Shown here: positions 1 through 11,204 of the stretch, piece by piece
How positions within the stretch are numbered: the first letter of the stretch is position 1
Layout of the letters: each line of letters opens with the position of its first letter
Assembly (NCBI GenBank): GCA_944472135.2
Contig: OX235262.1
Span: 71,362,887-71,426,886 of the forward strand
Length of the DNA stretch: 64,000 bases
Reading direction: 5' to 3'
Source of the DNA: Trichobilharzia regenti
Lineage: Eukaryota > Platyhelminthes > Trematoda > Strigeidida > Schistosomatidae
Position numbers and translations under genes: made by a program
The notes under the pieces: model-generated
Databases searched by the model: none
What the model was told of the DNA's origin: nothing
What the model saw: the letters and a program-made list of their open reading frames with translations, nothing else

Positions 1-150
1 TTGAATGGTCAAAAAGCTTGGTATCGGGTTTGATTCCCTGAGATGTCGTAAATAGGAATTACTGAAGAATCCGATATTAGGATGAAACAACTGTTCAGTT
101 ACTCTGTATCTGATGTTGCGTCATGGCGAAATCTAGAATGAAATTCCAGT
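1..150 (+). mobile_element. SINE-A hammerhead SINE, degenerate copy
   Basis: Tail of the tRNA-like part, then a hammerhead-like core: CTGAAGA at 62-68, stem II ATCC (69-72) with GGAT (80-83), GAAA at 84-87. The stem II outer pair is A-T here where the family consensus has G-C, so pairing is kept by a double change. The 5' strand of stem I is shortened. Ends in the family 3' region near 150. Confidence 0.6.
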
Positions 151-780
151 TAATCTTTTCGTTTTCCGATTTGATGATTAATTATTAATCAATATAAATC
201 ATATCCATAATAATGAGGTAATAAAATGTCGGCTAGTAAGGCTTTATAAATTAAATAAATGCTACCAAAACTGGTTATAATACTAAAAGTTATAATAATG
301 ATAATCATCACTTCTGCCCTTCAATCTCAGCAACATTAACCAATCATGTTTCGAGTTTTGAAATTGAACGATTACCTATTTAAATCAATAATTATCAGTT
401 TGCATTATATAGGTAATTTACTGATATGAGAAATCAGAAATATGAGAAGAAATGCGTTTTTTTCCCTCGTTTTTTTTCATTTCAAGTCAATTATAAACAA
501 TTTGAAAGAAAATATGATTAATTTGAAATACTCAGAAAAATTCACTGTAAGCGAAGAATACTTTTAATTCTGATAAAAAATCAATATTTGATTGGATAGA
601 ATTTCACACCAATTGAGAATCCTACAGTCTACTAGGTTTTTTAATTTCACCTTCGTCACTCAGTATATCAATAATAGGCTATTTCATCAGATGGTTTTAA
701 CATAGACTAACAAACTGTGAGCCTTCTAGCTGACTGAGTGGGATTATTGTGAAAAGGGTTGATAAAAGACGAACTAGTTG
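151..780. other. AT-rich stretch, nothing recognised
   Basis: No long open frame and no repeat that I could match elsewhere in the window. Confidence 0.4.
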
Positions 781-869
781 GAAAACTGGTGTCATTCATT
801 GGTTCATTCATTCATATGAGAGTTGGACCCTACCCATGGTTCTGACTGGTGTGAAACAATGAACTAATT

Positions 870-944
870 AGAGACTGGGTCATTTAGCTCAACTGGTAGG
901 ACGACAGACCAGTAGTTCGAAAGCTGCTAGCTTGAGTTCTTCTA
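870..944 (+). repeat. tRNA-like repeat fragment
   Basis: Contains TAGCTCAACTGG, which fits a Pol III A box, followed by a degenerate B-box-like region. RTE-1 is inserted in it; the repeat resumes after the second TSD at 1993. Too diverged to place in a family. Confidence 0.35.
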
Positions 945-1992
945 TTATTATTTATTATTGCTCCCTTGGGTTCCTAGTGGAACACAGAGCTTCAACTGCA
1001 CGTCTCCACTTGCTTCGGTCTTCCTTCTGCTGTACAATTCACCTGCATCCATCTTAGTCCATACTCTTTCAACTCCTCTTCACACGATCTCCTTCATGTC
1101 ACCCTTGCACCGACGACCCACTCGCCGCTTCCCTTTCGCGTTCCACTCGAGGGCTTGACGCGCGATGTCACCCAGCGGTCTCCTCAGCGAGTGTCCGGTC
1201 CATCTCTACTTTCTCCTGCATATTTGTTCGGCTACTGGGTCTTGCCTTGTTTCTTCCCATAGTTCCTTGTTGGTGATTCTCTCCGGGACGGCCATCTGAT
1301 CTTCAGTATAGAGCGAAGACAGCAGTTGGTTGATAAAGGTCTGCAACAGGTTGTTGGAGATATTCTTTGTGACCCACCCGCCCCCCAAGTTTCTGATCCG
1401 TAAAGAAGAGCTGACTGACTTGACGTTGTTTGTATTGAAAATCCGACCGAATTTTGTTGTTGATTCTGGCTGAGTGACGAAGATTTCCAGATTGGTTTCA
1501 GTTGGTTGATGAATGTGTTTCTCCATGCCTTTCCGATTCGCGCTTGATTTGAAAACCTCGTCCGTTCCGCCTGCCTGTAGTTGAGACAATGCTCCCTAGA
1601 TAAGTGAATGAATGAAGTAAACTCTTTCAAATCCCTCCCGTTGATGGTGATTGGCGCTGGATGTTGCTGCTGTCGTTGTTGTTGTTGGTTGGTTGTTTAT
1701 TTTCATCACCTCCGTCTTGTCTATGTTCACTTGGAGTCATGTCTTTGCTGCTTCTTCGACCAGTTTGTTGGTTTTCGCTTTTAAGTCTTCGATTTTGTGT
1801 GACATCAAACATAAATCATCCACGCGCGAAATCCAGGTCTTCTAGGATCTTCACGTCGGTCGGTCCAGGATATCCGTGTCTTCTCGTTTCCAACTGTCTG
1901 ACGCATAATCCAGTCAGTCCACCATAATTAGGAATATCATTGGTGATAATAGGCAGGCAGCCTTGTCTGACTCCTGTGTTTGAGTTCTTCTA
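932..1992 (-). mobile_element. RTE LINE, 5'-truncated, with 13-bp TSD (RTE-1)
   Basis: The element occupies 945-1979 on the minus strand. The direct repeat TTGAGTTCTTCTA lies at 932-944 and 1980-1992, a perfect target-site duplication. It covers the end of the reverse transcriptase (from the GVRQG region), the linker with a CAA/CAG-rich stretch, the WIGH tail and the 3' end (tracts of AATAAT). The catalytic FADD region near 1830 is disrupted by extra bases between FA and DD. Frames are broken, so it is a dead copy. Confidence 0.9.
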
Positions 1993-2322
1993 CAACTTAA
2001 ATATTCATTTCAGCCTTCAATCATCACAGGTTACATTTAAGGTGTTTGTTTCTCGGTTGTAGTTTAATCTAAGACTTTCAATTTTTTGTTATTTGGAGGA
2101 CGGTGAATTGTAGAGGAATCCATTTGAGACTTGTCAGTTGTATGTGTCTGCATTACCATTTGCTACATTCGCTTAGTTATATAAAACTCTTATTTCTGTG
2201 GAATTTCTTGCTCAAGTCAGTGAGCCTATGATTTTGACATCACTTTTCTTAACTGTATCTGACTGTGATACTACTGCTAAGGTTATGTTTTATTGTTATT
2301 TTCGCTGCCCTTCCTGTTGTGG
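1993..2322. other. Unassigned
   Basis: Continuation of the repeat that hosts RTE-1, then AT-rich sequence without a recognised feature. Confidence 0.3.
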
Positions 2323-2325
2323 ATT

Positions 2326-2378
2326 ACTTTCAAATAATAGAGAAGATTTGTAGCTCAGGTGGATGATTTGCAATCAAT
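2326..2378 (-). repeat. PLE-B 3'-end fragment
   Basis: Matches in reverse the end of the PLE at 22837-22880 (AGAGAAGATTTGTAGCTCAG here). The same short piece also starts the elements at 33009 and 49906, so it marks an inverted PLE end. Confidence 0.55.
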
Positions 2379-2404
2379 ACTGTTTTCGGAGCTGATTGGT
2401 TTAG

Positions 2405-3622
2405 TTGCGGAGCTTTCGTCGTCTTTCTGGACAACATCCATCTATCCATACCTATCTCAAATTCATCGACTTCGAAAAGGCCTTTGACAGCGTCGATCGA
2501 AAGGTGATTTGGCAACTACTTCGCTACTACGGGGTCCCATCGACAATTATACATCTCATGCAACAGTTATACGACAATGCTGCATGCCAAGTAATCCACA
2601 ACGGGAAACTTACAGAATCCTTCGAAGTGAAGACGGGAGTAGGAAGAGTTGGCTGCCTAATATCTCCAATGAATTTCCTGATTGCAGTAGATTGGATAAT
2701 GCGACAGACAACGGGCAATGAGGAGACAGGCATAAAATGAACTCACACAAAAAGAGACTTGGAGGATCTGGACTTCGCCCACGATGATATATGTCTGACT
2801 TCCCACAAACTGGAAGATATGCAAGTGAAAAGCAACAAGCTGGCAGAAGAAGCATCAAAGATAGGACTTCAGGTGAACATAGATAAAACAGAGGTGGTGA
2901 AGATTCCTGGCCAACACCAACAGCAACAACAACAACAGACAACAATCAGCCAGCCAGTATAAATGGGAGAGACCTGAAAGAAACAACCTCCTCTACCTAC
3001 CCACCCGGGAAGCATCGTTTCAACTACAAGCCGACGGAACTGACGAGGATATCAAAGCCAGAATCGGAAAAGTGACACAAGCTTTCATTACTCTCAAATC
3101 TGTGTGGAGGTCAACAGCACTCACCATCAAAAGTAAGATCCGGATTTTCAACTCCAATGTAAAGTCAGTGCCACTTACTATACGGATCAGAGATTTGGCC
3201 AGCGCATCATAAAGAGCATCTCCAACAAACTTCAGACCTTCATTAACAGTTGTCTTCTCTCAATACTCAAGATCAGATGGCCAGAAAAGATCAGCAACAG
3301 GGATCTCTAGGAGCGAACCAACTCAACAGGAACCGATTGTGAAACAAATAGGCAGGAAGAAATGGAGATGGATTGGCCATACTCTGAGGAAACAAACCAT
3401 CAGACATCAGACGTCAGACCATCGCTCAAGTGGAACGCGAATGGGAAGCGGCGAGTTGGTCGTCAGTGTGAAGGCGACATGGAAGAGGTCATGTGAAGAG
3501 GAGATAAAATCATGTTGGCAGACGTGGAGCCAGGTGAAAACTGTAGCAGAGAATCGAACGCAATGGAGACGTGCAGCCGAAGCTTTTTCTTCCTCTAGGA
3601 ATTAAAGGAAGTAATAATAATT
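2405..3622 (+). mobile_element. RTE LINE, 5'-truncated (RTE-2)
   Basis: Reverse transcriptase palm from FIDFEKAFDSVDR (about 2457-2495) through GKLTESFEVKTG to DFAHDDICL (2773-2799). The usual FADD motif appears as FAHDD, one residue longer. A TGG-to-TGA change puts a stop at 2738-2740 in otherwise open frame. The poly-Q linker (CAACAG repeats, 2918-2940) shifts the frame. The GRKKWRWIGHTLRK tail is at 3345-3390 and the AATAATAATT 3' end near 3622. Pseudogene; 5' boundary uncertain by about 50 bases. Confidence 0.88.
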
Positions 3623-3624
3623 GT

Positions 3625-3725
3625 GTTTTCACTGAGACCCGAATCTAGTACCCATCGTCTCATACATCGAAAGAGTTATCCATTAGAGCATTTGGTCTAC
3701 GAGACAAAACACCAGTTGACTTTTA
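3625..3725 (-). repeat. SINE-E, tRNA-like head fragment
   Basis: Read on the minus strand it has an A-box-like TCTAATGGATAACTC and a B-box-like AGATTCGGGTCTC, ending in GTGAAAACACAA. A second copy is at 16020-16115. Confidence 0.5.
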
Positions 3726-4161
3726 TAAAGCAATCTTCTCGAATTTGACTTTGAAAAGAAAACGTGTCATCCTTTTCCACAAAGCTATATTCATTGATGA
3801 TACTTTCAATAAAAAAGTTGAGGGTATCAGTTTGTCACCGCAAAATGAAACCTATGGGAAAATAGTCACTGCCAATAAGAACAACGAACTGAATAAATTG
3901 AAACTCGAATCTAACCAAACTCTAAAGGTGAAGGAAATTAGTTGTACAAGTGATGTGAAAGTTGAAGAGGACACCGATGATGAAGAGCGTGACGCCAGTG
4001 ACGTAGACGACGATAGTAAGCTAGACGATGAAGAAATACATGACGTTGACGTTTATGAGGATAACGATGATGCTATGGAAGCCAAAACTGCTGATTCAAA
4101 GCCTAGTAATCTGAAACCAGCTTTCCAACGTAAAATTGAAAAAAATGACTCCAAGTGTTGA
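3649..4161 (+). CDS. Unrecognised acidic open frame, possible host exon
   Basis: Open for 170 codons to a TGA at 4159-4161; the first part overlaps the SINE-E fragment, so any real coding starts near or after 3725. The best-looking part runs from FYKAIF (3721) through a basic segment (LKRKRV) to an Asp/Glu-rich middle (VEEDTDDEERDASDVDDD, EEIHDVDVYEDNDD) and a basic end. No catalytic motif, signal peptide or membrane segment. It could be the last exon of a host gene or a decayed retroelement gag-like piece. I do not recognise the protein, and no clear splice acceptor decides the start. Confidence 0.25.
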   Translation, partial: YPSSHTSKELSIRAFGLRDKTPVDFYKAIFSNLTLKRKRVILFHKAIFIDDTFNKKVEGISLSPQNETYGKIVTANKNNELNKLKLESNQTLKVKEISCTSDVKVEEDTDDEERDASDVDDDSKLDDEEIHDVDVYEDNDDAMEAKTADSKPSNLKPAFQRKIEKNDSKC

Positions 4162-4370
4162 TAACAGAAAACTGACACTTTCAGTTCTTGGTGAACAAAA
4201 CTTAAAACGGTTCTAATTTTGGGTTTACTGGTAAATGTAAAAGATCCAGAAATGCAGAGACTGTGAGTCATTTAAGGCAGTTTAGTTAACGATACAAAAA
4301 AACACATCGATTAGTTCCCTAAGTTCAGACCGAAATACTTCGGTTTTGATCGTTATCATTATTTTAAAAT

Positions 4371-4730
4371 TATTATTCCCTTGGGTTTCGAGTTCCCTTC
4401 AGTCCTCTTCAGCTAACCCCATAATCGATCCTAAGCTTTTCTCCCCTCATCGTTTGATCTCTTCCATGTCATCATCGCATGTAAGCCTTCGTGTTTGTGT
4501 GACATGAGACATAAATTGTTCGCGAAGTCTATATCTTCTAGAGTCTTCTGGTCGGTTCAATGCATTCTAGGCTTCTCGGTGTCCACAGACTGTTGAATAT
4601 TCCAATTCATCGGCTTGGTGATCATAGACAACCTTGTCTTCCTCTTATCTTCACCTCGAACGCCTTGCTCACTTTTTCCTTGCGGAGCACTTGACACGTG
4701 TCATTGACATTTATAGCCTTGGAATGAGGC
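4371..4730 (-). mobile_element. RTE fragment with internal deletion
   Basis: The 3' end (4371-4480) is joined directly to the reverse transcriptase region (4480-4725). The catalytic site reads FANN with normal FADD spacing, unlike the other copies here. Confidence 0.75.
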
Positions 4731-5530
4731 TGATAAAACTTTAAGGCATACCATAATGATAGTTTCACTGTTGTTATCATTATTATTATTATCATTATTA
4801 AACTCGGAAATTAATGACGTCAGGTGTACATAAGTGAAGTAAAATGTACATTAACATACATGTAATTTTAGAATATGTATTACCATTACCAGGTGTATAA
4901 TATTCCTGTTTACACGTGATTTATATAGTCGACCTTTATTAGTTATCAAGTACTATAATATACAATACAGTATTACTGACGTCATACACTTATGTAGACA
5001 AGTTATGGTTAATACAGTTTAGCATTTTAGACATACACCCACCCGCAGGGATCAATATTCAAGGTCGCAAGTAGTAGACAGATAAATAGCTAGACAGACA
5101 CTATGCCTCTGATCGAATTCAACCAAATGATAGATAGATAGATAGATATAATCAGTCATCTGAATTCATGAATACCTATCACAATAAGATAAGAAAAGAT
5201 GGTATTACAATAATCCCATTTATAATTTTATGTTCTTCTGGTAATCTTTGATGACTTCTTTTATAATGACAAAACAACAATAATAAAAGTTATTTTTAAA
5301 CGAATCTTTGTTCAATGTTCAATGAGCAGTATACTGATTGAACGTTGAATGCTGTTGTTATTTTTAAATGTTTTGAATCAGTCATTGTCAATTAGATTAG
5401 AAGAGAGGAAAAAAGTGGTAGAGACATAGAATCTGATAATTGAATTTAGATGAATATGAATAATTTAATTTGTTTTATTTCTCAAAGTAATACGTTTAAA
5501 CAATTTAATCTGTATTAATGTTTATAAAGA
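4731..5530. other. AT-rich stretch with small microsatellites
   Basis: ATT-type simple repeats near 4775-4800 and GATA repeats near 5130-5148. No gene recognised. Confidence 0.45.
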
Positions 5531-5534
5531 ACTT

Positions 5535-6160
5535 GAAAGTCTACAGACTAAAACCAAAAAGTTAACAGAAGGAGCAGGAAACTAAAGTAGGACTGCAGCC
5601 GGATATAAAGAAGACAGAGGTGATGAAGATACCTAGTCACCCCCACCACTAACAACAACAACCAATCATTATAGAAGAGGGAAATATGAAGGAGATCACT
5701 TCTTTCGCTTTCACAGATAAAGATGTTGAATGCAGGATCAGGAAGGCAAGATAGACCTTCATCACTCTGAAATAAGTCTGGAGAGATTTGGATCGTCACC
5801 GAAAGTATTTCTGACAGCCAGCTGTAAAATTTTATCAACTGCTGTCTTTGATCCATACTGAAGATCAGATGGTTCACCGGATAAGCAACAAGGAACTCTG
5901 GCACCCAATAAATCAAGAAATTATTGCCCAAAAATTGTGCCGAAGTAAATGAAGACGGATTTGAAGTACTTTAGAGTGACCATTGTATGAGATCGCGCAC
6001 CAGATCGTTGAATAGAATCTCAATGGGAAACGATAAGTTGAGCGTTGGTCCGAAGGGATGAAAGCTGATAGGCGATCGTGGAACCACCTAAACAGAATTG
6101 CTGAGGATAGGACAAAATCGAGGTGTGCTGTACCACTCTGAACCCAAGGGAATATTTATT
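5535..6160 (+). mobile_element. RTE 3' half, heavily decayed
   Basis: Recognisable pieces in order: linker before the poly-Q region, the block ending in AACAACAACAACC, the tail block coding the ATGAAGACGG region, and the 3' end near 6150. Several internal deletions. It lies tail to tail with the next RTE. Confidence 0.7.
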
Positions 6161-6512
6161 ATTTTTATCACTGTTTCTTTTAATTCCTAGCGAAACATAG
6201 GGCTTCAGCCACACGTCTCCATTGCGTTCGGTTTTCAGCCAACGTTTTCACTTGGCTCCACGTCTACCCACATGCTTTCATCTCCTCTTCTCATGATCTC
6301 CTCCATGTCACCTTCACACTGACGACCAACTCGCCGCTTCCCATTCGCGTTCCACTTGAGCGATGGTCTGGCGTCTTATGTCTGATGGTTTGTTTCCTCA
6401 GAGTATGGCCAATCCATCTACATTTCTTCCTGCCTATTTGTTGCACAAGTGGTTCCAGTTGGGTTGGTTCGCTACCAGAGATTCCTCACTGTTGCTCATA
6501 TTTTCTGGCCTT
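6155..6512 (-). mobile_element. RTE 3' end fragment
   Basis: Minus-strand RTE tail (WIGH region and 3' UTR), truncated at 6512. Its 3' end abuts the 3' end of the plus-strand copy at 5535-6160, giving an inverted tail-to-tail arrangement. Confidence 0.8.
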
Positions 6513-6924
6513 GGGTGGTTTGTCACCCAAGGGAGTTATAATACAATAATTGTTCATCATTTATATTACTAAATCGTGTATGGGATAAAAGTAATCACGT
6601 GGTATTTTTGCACACAGTATAGCAGAGAATGTCATAACAGATATTCCAGCTTAGTGATAAGGTATTCATAAAACATGTTTAATTACAGAAAATATGGCCT
6701 TTCAAATAATTACAGTGTTGCATTAAATACAGAATACAAAATCACGTAAGATCACCGAGACTTAGTTGAGTGTTCTTTTAAAAAAGCTAGCATGAATTAA
6801 AATTCGACTGAGTACGCTAACTGTTTAAACAGTATTATGATTCTGAAAATTTACAAATGTTAGAAAAGCATAAGCATGGACAATCTCAGTGTATTGACTG
6901 TGAAGTAACACAATATTATTCGGA
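6513..6924. other. Unassigned
   Basis: A 30-base piece like an RTE 3' end at 6525-6555, then AT-rich DNA without recognised features. Confidence 0.3.
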
Positions 6925-7010
6925 TTATGGTCACTGCGAGTGGAATAAAGGCTGCTCACTTCCTTCTATTTGGGATTCATCAGGTGAATGTACGTCCACC
7001 TTAAGTGATT
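6925..7010 (-). ncRNA. Smalpha-type hammerhead ribozyme remnant
   Basis: On the minus strand the core CTGATGA is at 6977-6983, preceded by TACATTCAC and followed by ATCCCAAATAGAAGG and then TTCCACT, the order seen in the Schistosoma Smalpha ribozyme. GAAA has become GAAG and stem II is imperfect, so it is probably inactive. Confidence 0.65.
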
Positions 7011-7735
7011 AGTTGTATTTCTATTGAAAGGCATAATCTAAAATGCAAAGGTGTTATCTGCTAGGCTACTGAAACATTAGCAACACAGACAATTGTATGA
7101 GCAGTTTTCTAAACATTCATGGAACTGATTTCTGATATGAACCAGTTTGCTGGGTTTACAGTCACACCTTGTTGAAATAAAATAAGAAATTAGAAACGCT
7201 CTGGATACAATGAGATAACTTCTGATGATTTTATAAATTTTCTTAATCCTTAGTGTGTTTGACTGACAATAGAGTGATTGCTATAACGGTTACCTGGCGT
7301 AAAAAGCTAAATGACAACTGCAGGATCTTTTTATAAAGGCAGTGTGAAGCTACCTTCATGATTTCAACTTGTGATATACACTAGGGAAGTGAGTGAATTG
7401 GAAAATAAGATTGTTCCCTCCATATATGGCACAATGTAAGGTGAAGTTGTATCGTAGTACTAATCAATTTATTGTGCCAAATGAACCCTTTTTTGGTGTT
7501 TGATTGAAATACTTTCATCCCGCTTCTAGACGAATTGATTAGTGATGACTTGAAGATGAAATCATCTGCAGAGACAATGAAGTCTTCTTTACTGAATCAT
7601 CTAGCATTCAGAACATAGTAATACCAAAGTCATCTGCTTACCCTTCAAATTTTGTCCATTAATCATGAAATCAATAAATGTTTGATTTTGTAACCTTTAT
7701 GCTCTTATGAATTAAATTAATAAAGTCACAAAATT
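7011..7735. other. Unassigned AT-rich stretch
   Basis: No long frame and no match to the repeat families described here. Confidence 0.35.
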
Positions 7736-7737
7736 GA

Positions 7738-8275
7738 ACCTTCAGGTATTGGTTTGCAGGGATTTGATTGATTCCAAGTGAAGTGATTTCAGTTAAAGAA
7801 GCAGTGAAAGCCAGCGAGTTCAGAGCAGCTGTTTCATACCAAGTAGGGACACTTCAGTGTGCCTGTGTGTATGACGGGGGGAGAATCCAAGACCCTCAAG
7901 TTACCAGATGAGCCATTTGACCATCTGGGTGCTGGGATGCAATCAATTAAGCCTGGAATTCTGATGACTGACTACAGGATGAAGTTGCTATTATCAGTGG
8001 AGTTCATCAAGTTGAGTGTGAAGATGAATCCTCACCAATGACATTGACCGATGGCGGCATTTTTAATCATGAATTGGCAGATGTTAGAATTCATCAGTCA
8101 TTAGCGTCTATCTCAGTGACTGGATGGTCAGCAACCCCGCCTTGTAACCTGAAGGCCCTGATGACAAACTGTTGAAGAGCCCCAAACTGGGACGAAACGC
8201 GTATCTAAAACTTCCTGTTTTCTAAATTGTTCTCTAACTGATATTATAATAACTGATATATCATCTTACTTGAAC
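7738..8275. mobile_element. SINE-A head-to-head pair
   Basis: Minus arm 7738-8055 begins with the inverted tail (TATTGGTTTGCAGGGATTTG) and runs through the hammerhead and tRNA-like part. Plus arm 8056-8275 carries tRNA-like sequence, then TTGAAGA, a stem II of CCC/GGG type, GACGAAACGCG and the family 3' region. Both ribozyme cores are mutated. Confidence 0.75.
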
Positions 8276-9561
8276 TTGAACTAATCTTCTTTCTTATAAC
8301 CTAAGTAACAACAGAAAACTAGGGCAGGTAACAGATCTTTTATTAAGGAAATCAACACGTATTTATATATTTTCATGTACATTATTATAGCTCATTCAAG
8401 CAAACAAACATAGTCTTCTGATTGGTTGTTTCTCACAGAAAGTTGACCTTGCATCTCTTTATGACAGTTTCTTGAATGTCAGATCATCTATAAGTTAACT
8501 GTATCTGCCTACGCCCAGTCTGCTGTGATAGGTTGTTGAATTAGTCTTGTTCATATTTTCTCACGATCAATATTTGAGACATAAACATTGACGTAAATAA
8601 TTGTCTACTAATTTGGCTAGCAGTCTGCTCTCACCACACCTAGTGTTGCATAAATCTTTGACGTTGTGTTCCCGTAACGTAAGCATAAACTAGAGGATAA
8701 TCTTGTTGAAGACATCAGTATACTACTTACAAATTCTTTTCAGTGGCGTATAACACACTACTACTGTTCGATCGGAGTAGTAAAAATTAATATTTCTTCC
8801 TATGGAGCCAGTAAGTTAGCTGGCTAGTTCAAGGCGACCTAAATATCAGATGCTATAGCTCATTAGGGACATGTTCTGATCGACTAAACGGAGACAGTCC
8901 AGTCAACTAAGAACACACAAGTCACTGGTTTCTAACTATCTATCAGTAAACTACAGTATAATACATATTACCTCTTGAAATTTCCTATGCGTTTTAATGC
9001 CATCTATGCTGTCAAGCCTACTACATATTGTGAGTTGGAAATTTTCGGTTGCCAAAGAAAACGGTGGTGATTATTTTTCTTTTTTTAATCTTGGACTAGG
9101 CAATTTTCAAATGACGCATATTGATCTTATGTATTACCAGTTCGACCAAGTAGCTAGGCTAAACTCACGCAGTTTCGACTGATTCATCTCTCTAAGACGG
9201 GTCAAGTCAGTACCTCTCTGATAATCTCGTTCCAGAATGGGCAAAGTGGTTGTCTGGGTTTTGAATTTCTCTGTTCTGCCTAGCAAAGACTACTGTATGA
9301 TATAAAGGCTTCCTAACTGTTTACGTCCATCAGCAGTATAATAAACCATTTTGCTGTCTTGAGTATTTTCTTGTTTCGGATTTGTGATGTCAGACAGATC
9401 GTATTTTGTGATCTGTGATCGAATCGTTTGATTTTCAAACGATGAATGGCATTCCATATTTCCATTTGATTGAAAGGTGTCCATTACAAAATTTCAAAAG
9501 AATGAGATTAGTGAAGAAAGAAGATTTTTTAATGTTATTGTCAACAATAATGTTTTTAAAG
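8276..9561. other. Unassigned; one short minus-strand frame
   Basis: Contains a minus-strand open frame at 9290-9484 (64 codons, starting MDTFQSNGNMEC) with no recognised domain. It is too short to call a gene. A short block near 8830 (GTTCAAGGCGACCT) resembles part of repeat X. Confidence 0.3.
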
Positions 9562-10352
9562 TAACATAGAATCAGATTTGAATAAGGCATTAAGAAGACA
9601 AATTTCGCGAGATGATGACATCATTTCGTAGTTTCTTTACAACCGCTTTACAACTAACATGGTTAACAATGATAAATAAAGTTCATGAAAATTACTCAGT
9701 TAAATAAAAACAAAAGTACATACTAATGACCAATCATATTTAGATAGGTCAAGTAGTCCTACGATTAAAGGACGAAATTCTGTGGACTCTACTTCAAAAT
9801 GTATCTACAAGTTCACCTGCAGCTGCGGTGACACCTATATAGGTAGAACTAACAGAATGTTCCAATGTCGTCGAAAAGAACATATTCCAAAATGGCTAGT
9901 AAATCATATCGAAAATCCTAACGCGATTAATCTTAGTAGAAATCCAGCATCATCCATTGCAAAACACTTATTAATGTCTGGTCACAAAATCAATATTAAT
10001 GACTGTTTCACAATTATTTCACATAACTCTAATTCAAGGTTATTGAAGGTGATGGAAGCACTTTGGATTAATCACATACAGCCTAAACTGTGTATACAAA
10101 AATCAATAGACTTCAATCTTCGCCTACCCTGGACTACATGACCTATCTAAATATGATTGGTCATTAGCATGTACTTTTGTTTTTATTTAACTGAGTAATT
10201 TTCATGAACTTTATTTTATCATTGTTAACCATGTTAGTTGTAAAGCGGTTGTAAAGAAACTACGAAATGATATCATCTCGCGAAATTTGTCTTCTTAATG
10301 CCTTATTCAAATTTATCAAAGGGACTAATTGTTTTAATTAACATAGAATCAG
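9562..10352 (+). mobile_element. Compact PLE foldback with 14-bp TSD (PLE-A)
   Basis: The direct repeat TAACATAGAATCAG is at 9562-9575 and 10339-10352. Inside are inverted arms of about 175 bases (9576-9751 and 10139-10311) that agree at all but a few positions. A GIY-YIG frame lies between them. A 27-base tail (10312-10338, containing AAAGGGACTAATTG) follows only the 3' arm, as in Penelope elements. The reverse transcriptase is absent, so this copy is non-autonomous. Confidence 0.9.
9782..10141 (+). CDS. GIY-YIG endonuclease domain of a Penelope-like element
   Basis: Open frame of 119 codons ending at 10141. It shows CIYKFTCSCGDTYIGRT near its start (the GIY and YIG strands), then the R and EH-containing helix (RRKEHIPKWL), the SSIAKHLLMSGHKI block and the terminal KLCIQKS...LPW signature of PLE C-termini. 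In PLEs this domain nicks target DNA for reverse transcription. No reverse transcriptase precedes it, and the frame may only be the surviving 3' end of the parent ORF. No stop interrupts it. It is the best preserved PLE-A protein piece here. Confidence 0.85.
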   Translation: MDSTSKCIYKFTCSCGDTYIGRTNRMFQCRRKEHIPKWLVNHIENPNAINLSRNPASSIAKHLLMSGHKININDCFTIISHNSNSRLLKVMEALWINHIQPKLCIQKSIDFNLRLPWTT

Positions 10353-10764
10353 TCAGAGAAATAGATTGCAGGCAAAAAGTACTTGTTAGTAATAATGTGC
10401 ATCAATATAACACAATAAACTGAATATCAGATGAATTAACAAAAAATAACGAAAAATTTATCAGATTATAGGCTCCACAGTAGGCCAAGAGGGTAGCAAT
10501 GGTGTATGTATCTATTTCTTTTGTCAGCGAAGTTCCGGTTAGTTTAAGAGAATTGCAATGCATTCTGCAGTTTGGAGTATTCAGTATCTAGAGATATTTG
10601 GCGGTTTATTTGATACCCAATAGATGATAGAATGGCATGTGTGGGCCGGGTGATCTAATACTGAACTGTTAATGATTTTTAATGCACCTTTATTTAGCTA
10701 CACTGATAGGTGTTTCCAAACATGGAAAACTAAGTTTCTAGAGTAACGAACAGTATGCTTCTAT
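10353..10764. other. Unassigned
   Basis: No recognised feature. Confidence 0.3.
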
Positions 10765-11110
10765 TGGGACGATACTTAACTGGTGTCATGTGTGTGTAGT
10801 CCTTTATTTGATATGGACTGAATTCTATGAGTCAAGTTTGCAATGTATTCACCATGCTAAATGACTCCCCGTCACCGTGCACTTCTCGATGACATTAGTT
10901 ACTAACTAGTGTACAATCAAGGTATCCATTAAATTCGACCCGAATAGCTTAGTTGTAACGTCTGTGACTGCAACACTGGGTGACAAAGGTGCGAATCTCA
11001 GAAGCGGTACGAGTTCCTTCAAGGTTGCAGGTATGTCTTGCAGGCTGGTGAATGCCAACATACACAAATATTAAGTCAGACAAGGCTTTCTTCCGATTTC
11101 CTTCAAAAAC
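10765..11110 (+). mobile_element. SINE-D, tRNA-headed SINE with hammerhead-like 3' motif
   Basis: A-box-like TAGCTTAGTTG near 10947 and B-box-like GGTGCGAATCTC near 10992. The 3' part carries CTGGTGA (11045-11051) followed by a decayed stem II, AAA and AAGTC, and the flanking GTCTTG and CAAGGC can pair as stem I. Same order as the better preserved copy at 31605-31985. Confidence 0.65.
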
Positions 11111-11204
11111 CTAATAACGGCCAGTATAACTAGCTTACCAGGAGTAGTTAAACTTACAGAGACAAGGATAAGTCTTTCAAGTTTGGAATTCTTTTAAAAA
11201 ATAA

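Noticed and set aside
9576..9751. Hammerhead ribozyme in the PLE-A terminal arms, expected from PLEs in other animals
   Set aside because: No CTGANGA plus GAAA arrangement found in either arm of the 9.6- or 43.3-kb elements.
9576..10311. DNA transposon with terminal inverted repeats
   Set aside because: The enclosed frame is a GIY-YIG endonuclease of PLE type, the TSD is 14 bp, and a tail lies on one side only.
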